Shown in pieces: positions 1 through 10,385 of a stretch of 64,000 bases of DNA. Position 1 is the stretch's first letter, and each line of letters starts with the position of its first letter. A program made the translations under genes and the position numbers. The stretch covers positions 12,462,001 through 12,526,000 of the forward strand of contig NC_003281.10 in assembly GCF_000002985.6 (NCBI RefSeq), given 5' to 3'. This stretch comes from Caenorhabditis elegans. Taxonomy: Eukaryota > Nematoda > Chromadorea > Rhabditida > Rhabditidae. The notes beneath the pieces are model-generated. The model ran no database searches. It had not been told where the DNA came from and was given only the letters and a program-made list of their open reading frames with translations.

Positions 1-299
1 TTATTACATGACCACACCAAATTCTGAGAATGCGTATCGCGCAACATATTTGACGCGCAAAATATCTCGTAGCGAAAACTACAGTAATCCTTTCAATACG
101 ACTACTGTAGCGCTCTTGTGTCGATTTACGGGCTATTAAATGGGTTTAAATGACTTATTTCAAAAATCGAGCATCCCGTAAATCGACACAAGCGCTACAG
201 TAGTCATCTAAAGGATTACTGTAGTTTTCGCTACGAGATATTTTGCGCGTCAAATATGTTGCGTAATACGCATTTTCAGCATTTTTTGTTCATTTAATA
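1..299. repeat. Foldback family A, copy 1 (ACTGTAG / GTCGATTTACGGG foldback)
   Basis: The two halves are inverted copies of each other. The outer arms carry CTGAGAATGCGTAT and GACGCGCAAAATAT, the inner arms ACTACAGTAAT and GTGTCGATTTACGGG. This is a typical non-autonomous foldback of about 290 bp without coding capacity. Seven further copies or fragments occur in this window, always in introns or between genes. Confidence 0.85.
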
Positions 300-702
300 A
301 ACGTCACGGTCCGATAAGTAATACCTGTACGCAATTTGTCTACCGTATACCTGATTTTTTATTTTTTCATTAAAAAAAAATATTTTGTAAAAAATTGAAT
401 TTTCTGGGTTTTTTAAAAATTTTTCAGATCAAAAAAAATCATTTATTCTATTTTTCTAACAAAATATTTTTTAAAAAATTGCAGAAATTGTTCTAAATAA
501 TAAAAAAAATTCGTTAAAAAGTTTTTGAAAAAAATAAAAAATAACCGTTTTTCTTGGAATTTTTTATATTTAGAGCAATTTCTAAGTACAATTTTTAAAA
601 AATATCGAAAAACACCAATTTTGTTAGAAAAATAGGAAAAAATAATTTTTTTCATCTGAAAAATTTTTAAAAAACCAGAAAATTCAATTTTTTACAAAAT
701 AT

Positions 703-880
703 TACATAATCACAAAATTCAGAGAATACGTATTGCACAACATATTTGACGCGCAAAATATGAAATATCTCGTAGCGGAAACTACAGTAATTCTTTGAAA
801 TTTCTACGGTGGGCTTGTGTCGATTTACGGGATCTCGATTTTTGAAACTAATCGAGATCCCGTAAATCGACACAAAAAGC
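703..880. repeat. Foldback family A, copy 2 (truncated)
   Basis: Only the left arm and the central hairpin remain. The GTGTCGATTTACGGG inverted pair closes at 817-873, and the right outer arm is missing. The surrounding 300-1190 is AT-rich with long T and A runs, and I see no exon there. Confidence 0.75.
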
Positions 881-1189
881 GTTACAGAAATCTAAATTTT
901 TCCAATTTTGTAAAAAATTCAATTTTTAATTTTTTTTTTATCGTAAAAATTTTTGTCTATTTTCTAATAAAAAAATTTGCATTTTTAATGATTTTTGTGC
1001 AATTCGGTTTGCAAAAAATCTTTAATTTAAAATTTTTTTGAACTTCTAAAAATTTCAATGTTTTAAAGTTTTCTTTTAAAAAAAAATCAATTTTTTTTTC
1101 TCTAAATTCAAAAATTGATTGAATTTTCCAAAATTTTTTTTCTGGGCAAAAAAAAAATTTTTCTGAAAATGTACAAAACCGCTATATTC

Positions 1190-1735
1190 TGAAAAAGGGC
1201 ATTTTCCTAGTGTTTGGAGAGCAATTTTGAGCCCTCTAACTACAAAATTGCCCATTTTAGAGGAGTTTCAAAATTGTGACTTTTTGCCATTAATTGTCCA
1301 TTTTTGCCACTTTTTAATAGTTTTTGATGGGTTGAACCTAGTTTTTCTGAATTCTACGTATATGAATTACCCGTTTTCAACAAATTTAGCCAACTTTTTT
1401 TTTTGCCCATTTTGATTTTTCAGCCATTTAATGACTGTCCTTTTTTTCTGGGCAAAAAAATATTTTTTGGAAATCATTAGAAATAGGAAAAGGGCAATTT
1501 TTTAGGGTTCTGACATCAATTTTGAGTCGTCTAACTACAAAATTGCCCATTTTAGAGGACTTTCAAAATTGTCATTTTTTGCCATAAATTGTCATTTTTG
1601 CCACTTTTTATTAGTTTTTGACGGGTTAAACCTAGTTTTTCTGAATTCTCCATATATGAATTACCCGTTTTCAACAAATTTAGGCAACTTTTTATTTTTG
1701 CCCATTTTCATTTTTCAGCCATCTAATGACTGTCC
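1190..1735 (+). repeat. Two direct copies of a ~240-bp repeat (family L)
   Basis: Copies at about 1190-1435 and 1490-1735 share ATTTTGAGTC/CTAACTACAAAATTGCCC, TTTTGATGGGTTGAACCTAG and ATGAATTACCCGTTTTCAAC. The same sequence returns as an inverted pair at about 49480-49680 and 50190-50450, and inverted once at about 62560-62835. The second copy ends directly against the acceptor of the exon at 1747. Confidence 0.75.
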
Positions 1736-1746
1736 TGTTTTTGCAG

Positions 1747-3821
1747 ATTTCAACGGAATCCTGGCCAATGCCACCATTTGAAGTAGAAAAAGCATATGAA
1801 GATGAATGGAATCGCCTGAGTGGAATGATTGTTGAATATTTAAATGATATAGTTGATAATATGGATAGATGTGTTCGATCGAGCTATGCTAGTGATAAGC
1901 AAAAAGTGATTAAAGAGACATTTTTTCATGTTATTAAATGTTTGAATAATGTTACAATCAAAGCGAGCAAACCATCGACAAGTCGGCTGTTGAATGTATT
2001 AATTGAGCAATTATTCAAGAATTTACAATGTCGATTTGATAAGTGGCAGGGTTATTGCAGGTACTGTTTTCCTGAAGAAATCCCAAAAAAAATACAAATT
2101 TTCACATAAAAATTCAGAAAAATCACCAAAAAAACGAAAAAAAAATTGCCCGAAATTTTCAATTCCGGCAATTTGTCGAATTTGCCGGAATTTTTTGATT
2201 CCTGCAATTTGCCGGTTTGCCGAAATTGGCAGAATTTTCAATTCCGGCAATTTGTCGAATTTGAAAAAAAATTTCAATTCCGGCAAATCACCTAATTTGT
2301 CGGAAATATTCGATTCCGGCAATGTATCGAAAACGCACTTGGCCAGATTTATATTTTTCCGCCAAATCAGCAATTTGCCGATTTGCCTGAAACTTCTCAA
2401 TTCCGGCAATTACCTAATTTGGCAGAAATTTTGATTCCGGCAAGTTACCGAATTTGCCAAAATTTTTTGATTCCTGCAATCTGCCGGTTTGCCGGATATT
2501 CTTTTCAATTCCGGCAAACTACCGAAAATTTTCGATTCCGGCAATTTTCCTGTTTGCCGAGTTTGCCAGAATTTTCGATTCCGGCAAGTTACCGAATTCG
2601 CCAAAATTTTTCAATTCCTGCAATTTACTGAATTTGCCGGAAGTTTTCAATACCGGCAATTTACTGAATTTGCCGGAAATTTTCGATTCCGGCAATTTAC
2701 TGAATTTGCCGGAAATTTTCAACTCTGGCAATTTGCCAGTTTGCCGGAAATTTTTAATTTTGGCAATTTACTGAATTTGCCGGAAATTTTTAATTCCGGC
2801 AATTCGCCGGTTTCCAGAATTTTTCAATTAGGGCAAATTACCTAATTTGCCGGAAAATTGCCGGTTTGCCGATTTTGCCGGAAACTTTCGATTCCGGCAA
2901 ATTACCAAATTTGCCGGAAAATTGCCAGTTTGCCGAATTTGCCGGAAATTTTCGATTCCGGAAATTTGCCGAACTTGCCGAACTTGCCGGAAATTTTCAA
3001 CTCGGGCAATTTGCCAGTTTGCCGGAAACTTTTAATTTCGGCAATTTACTCAATTTGCCGGAAATTTTCAACTCTGACAACTTGCCAGTTTGGCGGAAAC
3101 TTTCAAAATTAAAAAAAAAAAAAGAATAATGCTCATCGGTTTCCCGGAAAGTCAAAAAATCGAAAAAAAATTTCAGAAAAATCCAAAAAAATTCAATTTT
3201 GTAATTCAAAAATGTATTTTTCGAAATATCGAATTATTTTTCGAAATATCGAAAATTTTTCCATTTTTTCCAAAGAAAATTGATTTTTTCAAATAAAAAA
3301 AAAGGAAAATTCGAAAGAAAATCAAAAATGCATTGATTTTAATGAAAAAAAAGCAAAAAAAAGCAAAATTTTCTGTAAAATATTGAGAAATGATCGAAAA
3401 TTATTGAAAAATCGATTTTTTTTTCTCGAAAAATTGGTTAACCAGCAAAAAAACCGAAAAATTTAATAAAAAACATATATTTTCCAGCACTGAAGTCCTC
3501 GGATGTTTCTACACTCAAATCTACTCGAATCTTCTGCCCCAACTCGACGAACTTCACAAAACCGATCACTGGAACCGTGAAAACGCGTCTCGATCTGAAA
3601 TCTGCCGCCTTGATGCTCTTCTGAAAATGGCAGCAAACTCGGACCCATCAGGAGAACTCGTTCGTACAGCATTCCGATCGATTGACGAAGAACAAGTCAT
3701 TAAAATGCTCGGAGAGCTCGGAATTCATTCGACAAGTGATCACGCTTTTCAGGATTATCAGATTTTGGCGGAAAATTGGCAGAAAATCGAGGAAAAGGGA
3801 TTCGGATATGGCGATTATTAA
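1747..3821 (+). CDS. 3' end of an unrecognised protein-coding gene (last two exons)
   Basis: I do not recognise this protein. Two exons are visible, 1747-2060 and 3488-3821. The first follows a TTTTTGCAG acceptor and is in phase 0, so earlier exons lie outside the window. It splices at CAG|GTACTG, and the AG left over joins C at 3488 to make a Ser codon, restoring the frame to a TAA at 3819-3821. The visible 215 or so residues are mostly charged, helix-forming sequence without an obvious motif, signal peptide or membrane segment, and the protein ends in GFGYGDY. The 1.4-kb intron between the exons carries a minisatellite. An AATAAT-rich tail follows the stop. The exon chain is well supported by phase agreement; the function is unknown. 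Confidence 0.75.
2150..3110. repeat. Degenerate minisatellite of TTGCCGGAAATTTTC / ATTCCGGCAA units
   Basis: Roughly 25 to 45 bp units built from TTTGCCGGAAATTTTCAATT and CCGGCAATTTGCCGAA are repeated with much variation across the last visible intron of the first gene. Each unit is nearly self-complementary around CCGG. Short open frames appear on both strands only because the units lack stops. Confidence 0.8.
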
Positions 3822-3888
3822 TTAAAAATTTTTTTTTTTAATTTATGTATCTTTTTTTCTGAATAATAATTTTATTTCGAAACTAAAT

Positions 3889-4100
3889 TGCAATTGCGCT
3901 CCAATGCCAAATGAACTGTGACCTTATATATTGGGTCTCGTTAGGTATACTCATTTTTCCTGGATTTTGCTGTTTTTCTGTTGATTTTAATGGTTTTTAT
4001 GGGAAAAAAATTTTCTCAAAACAATTTGAATTTCCAATTTTGCCGCCAAAATACGTAACGAGACCCAAATTATCAGGTTATCATTGGAGCGCGTTTGCAT
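3889..4100. repeat. Foldback family D, copy 1 (GCGCTCCA / GAGACCC ends)
   Basis: An inverted repeat runs from GCAATTGCGCTCC on the left to GGAGCGCGTTTGC on the right, with inner arms TGGGTCTCGTTAGGTAT and TAACGAGACCCAAATTAT. A second copy is at 6341-6540 and diverged relatives are at 5358-5577, 19262-19345 and 27640-27700. It lies between the first gene and pstk-1. Confidence 0.8.
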
Positions 4101-4130
4101 ATCGAAAATCGCGTTATTATTTGCATCTGT

Positions 4131-4424
4131 AATATCACTGGAACACACAATTCTGAGAATGCGTATTGCACAACATATTTGACGCGCAAAATATGAAATA
4201 TCTCGCAGCGAAAACTACAGTAATTCTTTAAATGACTACTGTAGCGCGTGTGTCGATTTACGGGGTCTATTTTCGGAATGAAATCGAGCCTGTAAATCGA
4301 CAGAAGCGCTACTGTAGTCATTTAAAAAATTACTGTAGTTTTCGCTGCGAGATATTTCATATTTTGTGCGTCAAATATGTTGTGCAATACGCATTCTCAG
4401 AATTTTGTGTTCATGTAATACGCC
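4131..4424. repeat. Foldback family A, copy 3
   Basis: Full-length copy with both outer arms (CTGAGAATGCG at 4152 and CGCATTCTCAG near 4390). It occupies the space between the first gene and pstk-1, immediately after family D copy 1. Confidence 0.85.
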
Positions 4425-4604
4425 TGTAATTCTTTTTTTTTCCGGGTTCTTTATTCTCTTCTTTTTTAAATTTAATTGTATTTTTTTCAATTAATTTCTT
4501 CAATACAGTGATTTAAAAAAAAACATCAATTTTTAACCACAGAAAAGGCAAAATCCAAAGTTAATATTTTTAGGATTTTTATTTTATTTTTCAAAAAACT
4601 TTCT

Positions 4605-4618
4605 TTTAGCTCTTCAGA
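4605..4618 (+). promoter_or_regulatory. Probable trans-splice acceptor for pstk-1
   Basis: TTTTAGCTCTTCAG lies one base before the ATG at 4619. A splice acceptor directly upstream of a start codon without a usable donor is the usual sign of spliced-leader addition in Caenorhabditis. Confidence 0.6.
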
Positions 4619-6277
4619 ATGGCTCTTCTCCTAGTGATGGGCATCCCAGCTTCTGGAAAATCCACATTTCGACGAAAAATCCAAACTGCTCACCGGGAGC
4701 TTCTCGAATCCACGTCATTTGACGATTTCCGTATGATGCGAACGCGCTCCAGTGATAAAAATGCGCGCCAAACTCGAAAATCGTTCGAGTGTCACGTGGA
4801 ATCGTGCATTTCCGAATCTACATCGAAAATTTACGTCATAGAAGACATTTTCTATCTGAAAAGTATGCGGCACCCGTTTCAAAAAATCGCCAAAAGGCAT
4901 GGCTTGCAGTTTGGAATAATTTTTCTGAAAGTTGGAATAGTCGAAGCGCTGAGAAGAAATTCGCATCGAACTGGAATCGAGAAGCAGAAAAATGAAACAA
5001 TTCGGAAAATTTTTGAAAAAATGGAGGATCCTGATGAAATTCTCGAAAATTCGATTGTTCTGGAGACGGATGAGGTGGAAATTGACGTGGAAGTTGTGAT
5101 GAATAAGCTGAAATTCGATTTTACTGCCAAAAAACCAATAGTTCCAGAAGTTTCACTAAAAAAATCGCATATTCAGGTAAACACGGACAAACACATTTAG
5201 TTTTACAAGCCGCGACGCGACACGCAACGCGCCGTAAATCTACCCCAGATATGGCCGAGCCAAAATGGCCTAGTTCGGCAAACTCTTCCATTTCAATTTA
5301 TGAGGGAAGCCAGAAATCCGTGGACGTATTATCGCGGAAAATTCCGAAATCGAGATGCAATCGCGCTCCACGGACAAAAGTCTCGTTAGGTGGCAAAACC
5401 AGATATTCGAAGGTTTTTAAAATATAATTTTTGTGATTTTTCACATTTTCAAAAAATCATTCCGACAAACGAATAAAACAAAAAAAAATAAAATTTTCGA
5501 ATTTACGGTTTTCCGCCAATACCTAACGAGACCCAAAATTTGTAGCGTCTTCATCTGACGTTGGAGCGCGATTGCACTTCGAAACATTTTTCTGCGTCCC
5601 CATAATAATATTGTAACTATTCGGCACGTCACTTTAAAGGAACACATCATTTCTTCCGTTGGTCTCACCACGATAACAGTGGGAACACTAAATTCTGAGA
5701 ATGCGTATTTCACAACATATTTGACGCGCAAAATATGAAATATCTCGTAGCGAAAACTACAGTAATCCTTTAAATGGCTACTGTAGCGATTGTGTCGGTT
5801 TACGGGAATTATTTATTTATCGATATAATATTAAAGTTTAGCTAAAAACGAGAAAAAAACCCGTAAATCGACACAAGCGCTACAGTAGTCATATAACAAC
5901 TTACTGTAGTTTTCTTTTCGCTACGAGATATTTCATATTTTGCGCGTCAAATATGTTGTGCAATACGCATTCTCTAAATTTAGTGTTCCCCTAATAGCAA
6001 GAGCTCCTATTTTTAGCGTCTTATTGTACCAAATAAATCAGTGATATATTTCCAGAAACCTCCACCACCATCAAAACTCGAATCTCTGGATGTTCTAACC
6101 CGTCGATTGGTGTCTGAACTAATGCAAAATGATAAAACAATGAATGGTCGAAAACTCAGTGATGCTAGGAAGAAGCTTCTGATAGATTTATCTGGAAATT
6201 TGGAAATTTCAAATGAAAACGATCCCAAATTCTTATATGATCTCAAATTGAAATTAATTGAATTTTATGATAAATAA
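4619..6277 (+). CDS. pstk-1: L-seryl-tRNA(Sec) kinase (PSTK)
   Basis: PSTK phosphorylates the serine on Ser-tRNA(Sec) so that SepSecS can convert it to selenocysteinyl-tRNA. Two phase-0 exons, 4619-5176 and 6056-6277, encode 259 residues. A P-loop, GIPASGKST, sits at residues 8-16. Further on, VIEDIFYLKSMRHPFQKIA and the IFLK...ALRRNSHR segment match the archaeal and animal PSTK pattern of an aspartate-bearing strand, an SMR helix and a lid with paired arginines, followed by the KMEDP element. The length is close to archaeal PSTK and shorter than the human protein. The start is the first ATG after a CTTCAG acceptor. The intron donor ATTCAG|GTAAAC is only four bases from an inserted family C repeat. 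A polyadenylation hexamer AATAAA overlaps the TAA stop. A KTI12-type kinase was considered, but the lid and SMR motif favour PSTK. Confidence 0.85.
5181..5324 (-). repeat. Family C element, copy 1 (GCGCGTTGCGTGTCGCGTCGCGG repeat)
   Basis: Family C is a repeat of about 220 bp. Its plus-orientation landmarks are CTGGCTTCCCTCAT, GGCCATATCTGGGGTAGAT, GTTGCGTGTCGCGTCGCGG, GTCCGTGTGGAGTACACG and CAATGGAGCGCGAAAAAT. This copy is reversed and lacks one end. It begins within the pstk-1 intron donor region. Confidence 0.8.
5358..5577. repeat. Foldback family D relative, in the pstk-1 intron
   Basis: Inverted arms GCGCTCCACGGACAAAAGTC with GTCTCGTTAGGT on the left and ACCTAACGAGACC with GTTGGAGCGCGATTGC on the right flank an AT-rich centre. 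The sequence is more diverged than copies 1 and 2. Confidence 0.7.
5682..5994. repeat. Foldback family A, copy 4
   Basis: Full-length inverted repeat with outer ends GGGAACACTAAATTCTGAG and TTTAGTGTTCCC, in the pstk-1 intron about 60 bases before the acceptor of exon 2. Confidence 0.85.
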
Positions 6278-6340
6278 ATATTATATAGATTTTTATCTTT
6301 GTTTTAATTGTCTGAAAATGCGACATTCGAAATTGAAATT

Positions 6341-6540
6341 GCAATTGCGCTCCAATGCCAAATGAACTGTGACCTTATATATTGGGTCTCGTTAGGTATA
6401 CTCATTTTTCATGGATTTTGCTATTTTTCTGTTGATTTTAATGATTTTTATGTCGAAAAATATTTCTAAAAAATTTGAATTTCCGGTTTTGCCGCCAAAA
6501 TACCTAACGAGACCCAAATTATTGGGGTGCGCTCGCACTT
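6341..6540. repeat. Foldback family D, copy 2
   Basis: Very close to the copy at 3889-4100, with the same order of GCGCTCCAATGCCAAATG, GGGTCTCGTTAGG and CCTAACGAGACCC. It lies just after pstk-1. Confidence 0.8.
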
Positions 6541-6570
6541 TGGAAAAAAATCAAGTTTTTTTGCATCTAT

Positions 6571-6819
6571 AATATTATACGAACACAAAATTCTGAGATT
6601 GCGTATTGCACAACACATTTGACGCGCAAAATATCTCGTAGCGAAAACTATGACTACTGTAGCGCGTGTGTCTATTTACGGACTCGATTTTCGAAATAAA
6701 ATCGAGCACCACCGTAAATCGAAGTACTGTAGTTTTCGCTACGAGATATTTAAATATTTTGCGCGTCAAATGTGTTGTGCAATACGCATTCTCAGAATTT
6801 TGTGTTCATGTAATAAACG
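6571..6819. repeat. Foldback family A, copy 5 (internally deleted)
   Basis: Both outer arms are present, but the inner GTCGATTTACGG pair and the ACTACAGTAAT blocks are shortened. It lies between pstk-1 and the Pro/Gln-rich gene. Confidence 0.8.
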
Positions 6820-7292
6820 CACTGCCCTGAGAGAAGTTGTACCTGTACGCAATTTGTCTTCCGTATACCTGAACGTTTGGGCGCGTTTTTCTCAAAAACG
6901 GCTGGCCAACATTTTTGTGATGCATATAAAAAATGTCTGAAATTAAATTCTAAATTTTTTGGACCAAAGCTTTTTTCCTTAAAACGCGCCCAAACCTGGC
7001 TAAACTAAAATTATCAGTAGAGTGCATTTGTATGGATGTACCACTTGCTGGGAAAACGTTCTCGGAAATTTCAAGGGAAAACCAGAAAAAAACCCCTCCT
7101 CTCACACTGCAACGTGGCTCTGATTGTTCGTGTAGCCCAGTGACAACAAAAGACCTCTCCCCATCCATAACATTTACATATTGATATCATTCGTGCTGGC
7201 TTATTCACTTTTATATATACCTTTCACACTTTTCCATCGCGTTTATTCGTTGAAACTGATCATACCGTAATTCTCGAACTGCCGGAAATCAA
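6820..7292 (+). promoter_or_regulatory. Upstream region of the Pro/Gln-rich gene
   Basis: This 470-base stretch holds no exon I can support. A TATATATA box lies near 7211-7219, followed by CT-rich sequence and then the ATG at 7293. There is no splice acceptor just before the ATG, so a conventional promoter with an untrimmed 5' end seems likelier than trans-splicing. Confidence 0.4.
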
Positions 7293-10200
7293 ATGAGACG
7301 TTTTTTAGTTTTCGGTGAGTTTTTTTGGTACTAGTCCTAAATCACCCCGCCACTTTTCCTTTTCTACGTTTTTATCGAAGAAAATGTAAGGAAAAGTGGC
7401 GGGGTGATTTAGGACTAGTACCGTTTTTTTTCCGGAAAAATTTTCCAAGTGCAAAAAAAACCATTTCGCCTTAAATTTGAAAATCTCGTAGGTATACATG
7501 TAGGTACGCCTTCATGCCTACGTGCCTTTTTTTGTTCTGTCTATTTTTCTGCTCAAGGCTATCACAAAAAATTTTACCAAAAAAAAAAAAACGATGAAGC
7601 TTGTCAACTCAAATTCGCTCAGTAGGCACGCTCGAACAGGCAGGCGGCAGGCAACGCCTACATTGCCTACTATAAGCAATAAATAATATTATCAACCTTC
7701 AAAGCATTTCCTCAGTTTCAGGTTTGCTGTTCGTATCAGTTGCGGGTCAACAGCAAGTACCTGTAATCCAACAGGCTCCGCCAAATTCACCAGCTCAGCA
7801 ACAACAGCAAGCTCAGGCTCATGCTCCACCGGCTCAGGCCAAGCCGATCGTCCAACAAACCCAACCTGCTCAAAAACAACAAGCTCAAGCTCCACCAGCT
7901 GCTCAGCAAATTCCTGTAGTTCAGCAGGCCCCACCTGCTCAACCAGCACAGCAAAAGCCAGTGGCTCAGGCCCCGCCGGCTCAGGCCAAGCCGACTGTTC
8001 AGCAAGCTCCAATACTAGTGGCTCAAGCTCCGCCAAATCCGCCTGCTCCCCAAGCTCAACAACATCAAGCTCCAGCTCCACCAGCTGCTAGGCAAATTCC
8101 TGTCCAGCAACCTCCCAAACCTGTAGTCCAGCAGGCTCCTGCTCAACAAGCTCCAAAGTCAGTGGCTCAGGCACCGCCGGCTCAGGCCAAGCCGATTGTT
8201 CAGCAAGCTCAAGCTCAGCCTGTAGTCCAGAAGGCTCCTACACAACAACCTCCAGTAGTTCAACAAACTCCTCCACCTCAGCAACCTGTGGTTCAGGCTC
8301 CAGTGGCTCAACAAGCTCCACCATCACAGCCACAACAGGCTCAAGCTCAGCCTGTAGTTCAGCAGGCCCCGCCTGTTCAACAGGCTTCACCAAAACCAGT
8401 GGCTCAACCGGTTCAACAGCAACCAGTGGTTCAAGCTCCACCTAAGCCAATAGTTCAGCAGGCTCCGGTAGTTCAACAAGCTCCACCGCCAAAGCAACAA
8501 CAGGCCCAAGCTCAGCCAGTACAGCAGCCGCCAAATCCAGCACCGGTTGTACAACAAGCCTCGGCTCCAGTCCAACAAGCTCCGCCAAAACCAGTTCCTC
8601 AGCAGACTCCTCCAGTCCAACAAGCTCCACCAAAGCCGGCTGTTCAACAAGCTCCGACCCGAGCTGCTCCGGCTCCGCCAAAACCAGCGCCCCAGCAGGC
8701 TCCCCCAGTTCAACAGAATCCTCCTAAGCCGGCTGTTCAACAAGCCCAGGCCCCAGTAGTACAACAAGCCCCTGCTCCACCAGTGCAGCAAGCTCCGCCA
8801 AAACCAACACCTCAGCAGGCTCCCCCGGTCCGACAGAATCCTCCTATGCCGGCTGTTCAACAGGCCCCATCCTCACAACAGGCCACACAGGCTCCGCCAA
8901 AGCCAGCTCCTCAGCAGGCTCCCCCAGTTCAACAAAATCCTCCAAAACCTACACCTTCTCCAGCACCACCAGCTCAGAAGGCCCAGCCCGTTACCCAACA
9001 ACAGGCTTCAGCTCCGCCGACTTCACCAAGTGCACCGGTTCAAGCTCCGAATACCCCTACTCAGAAGGCTTCAAGCCAAGATCCGATTGTCCAGCAGGAT
9101 CCACCACCAAAAGAGCCATCAATTTCTAGTGAACCTACAACCACAAAGAAGCCCAGAAAATCGTTCTCTCCGGGATCAGCCACACCTAAACATACACAAC
9201 CTTCAGAAAATGGCAAAGCCTCGGGCAAGACTGTTGGCAAGGAAAAGGAGTAAGCTACAGTTTTGGCGCGAAGTTTTGGTGTCAGAGTGTCTCATTTCAG
9301 CGTGATCTACGTAGATCTACAAAAAATGCGGGAGAAAAGACGCAGAGTTCTCAACTGATTTCGCATGGTTAAGAACGTGCTGACGTCACATTTTTTCGGG
9401 CAAAAAATTGCCGCATTTTTTGTAGATCAAGCCGTAATGGGACAGACTGGCACCACGTGCAAAACGTCAGTTTAAAGGCACTCGCTGTTTTCTGAGAACA
9501 TATACCAAATTTTGCAATTTAAAATTTGAATTTCCAATAGTTTTATTTTTGTTTGTTTAAATCATGGAAATTTGGCCAAAGCTGCATTTTTTTGTTGATT
9601 TTTCAACCTTTTTCCGAAAAAATTTGGTCGGCGCTACTATTTTTTTAACGTTGGCGCGAAATTTAAATTTTCAGATACCTTTTTTTTTTGGGGAAAAATT
9701 AAACATTGATTGGCGGGAAATACAAATTTTATGATCAATATTTTGTGCCGGGAAATTCAAATTTTCATTTAAAAAGTTTTAGCGGGGAATTCAAATTTTC
9801 AGAGGAATATTTTATGGGGGAAATTCAAATATTCTGAGAATTTGTTCGGCGGAAAATTTAAACTTTCACAAAAATATATAATGGTGGGAAATTAAAATTG
9901 TCATTAAAAAAGTTTTAGCGGGAAATTTAAATTTTCTGAAAAATATTTTATAGCGGGTAATTCAAATATGCTGGAATTTTTTTTGGCGAGGAATTGAAAT
10001 TTTCTGAAAAAAACAATTTTTGGCGGAAAAATCAAATTTTCTCAGAAAAATTTTTGGCGGGAAATTCAAATTTTCCGATAAATATTTTATGGCGGGAAAT
10101 TCAAAATTTCTGAGAAAAGTTTTAGCAGAAAATTCAAATTTTCTGAAAAACATTTTTTAGCGGGAAATTCAAATTTTTTCATGAAAACGGCTGATTTTTT

Positions 10201-10385
10201 GGTTTTCCCCCAGCAAGTATCCAAAACAACAAATCCCTCTTAAATTTTTTTCCAGATCCAATTCTCCAGAACTCTCACCAAACGTTATCTTCGCAATTTC
10301 TGGAGCATTTTTCGTGTTACTTGGGATATGTCTGTTGAAATGCTGCAAACGAATTTCAACAGAGGATAAATTAAAAATGTTGTGA
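7293..10385 (+). CDS. Pro/Gln-rich single-pass membrane protein with signal peptide
   Basis: Three exons, 7293-7314, 7722-9249 and 10256-10385, join in phase (1, then 2) to give 559 residues. The short first exon plus the start of exon 2 encode MRRFLVFGLLFVSVAG, a clear signal peptide. About 500 residues follow made almost entirely of QQAPP, PPKP, PVVQQ and QAQ units, with Pro, Gln, Ala and Val dominating and no cysteine. The end of exon 2 turns Ser/Thr/Lys-rich. Exon 3, not part of the long frame, adds a hydrophobic stretch at about residues 526-544 and a short tail KCCKRISTEDKLKML, so the topology should be type I. Exon 2 has a TAA directly at the donor (GGA|GTAAGC), so unspliced RNA would encode a secreted form ending KEKE. 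It resembles the worm pqn (prion-like Gln/Asn-rich) class in composition. No enzymatic function is suggested. Confidence 0.8.
7325..7422. repeat. Short foldback family P, solo copy (GGTACTAGTCCTAAAT ends)
   Basis: An inverted repeat of about 98 bp with arms GGTACTAGTCCTAAATCACC and its complement around GGCGGGGTGATTT lies in intron 1 of the Pro/Gln-rich gene. The same arms enclose a larger insertion at 61475-61673. Confidence 0.85.
7490..7680. repeat. GTAGGC / GGCAGGC-rich repeat
   Basis: Short words GTAGG, GCCTAC and GGCAGGC recur here. Related patches lie at about 12640-12800, 23480-23565, 26560-26645 and 27180-27220. I see no coding potential in them. Confidence 0.5.
9278..9459. repeat. 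Foldback family B, copy 1 (GATCTACAAAAAATGCGGG)
   Basis: Family B is a foldback of about 180 bp. The arms carry GATCTACAAAAAATGCGGG and the ends often read CACGTG. The centre carries TGACGTCA next to GCACGTTCTTA. This copy begins 27 bases after the exon 2 donor of the Pro/Gln-rich gene. Confidence 0.85.
9640..10190. repeat. Tandem array of GGCGGGAAATTCAAATTTTC units
   Basis: About 15 degenerate units of 30 to 37 bp, each with GGCGGGAAATTCAAATTTT followed by CTGAGAAAAAT, fill intron 2 of the Pro/Gln-rich gene. The same unit forms arrays at 18615-18860, 19885-20170, 20352-20545 and 22965-23400. The reverse reading, TTTCCCGCCAAAA, matches an E2F-type site. Confidence 0.8.

Noticed and set aside
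2003..3129. Several Cys/Arg- or Asn/Leu/Pro-rich open frames
   Set aside because: They lie in the TTGCCGG minisatellite and lack splice signals; the exon joins at 2060 and 3488 skip them.
7692..8860. Leu/Val/Glu- or Leu/Ser/Trp-rich open frames on the minus strand
   Set aside because: They are antisense shadows of the QQAPP repeats of the plus-strand exon.
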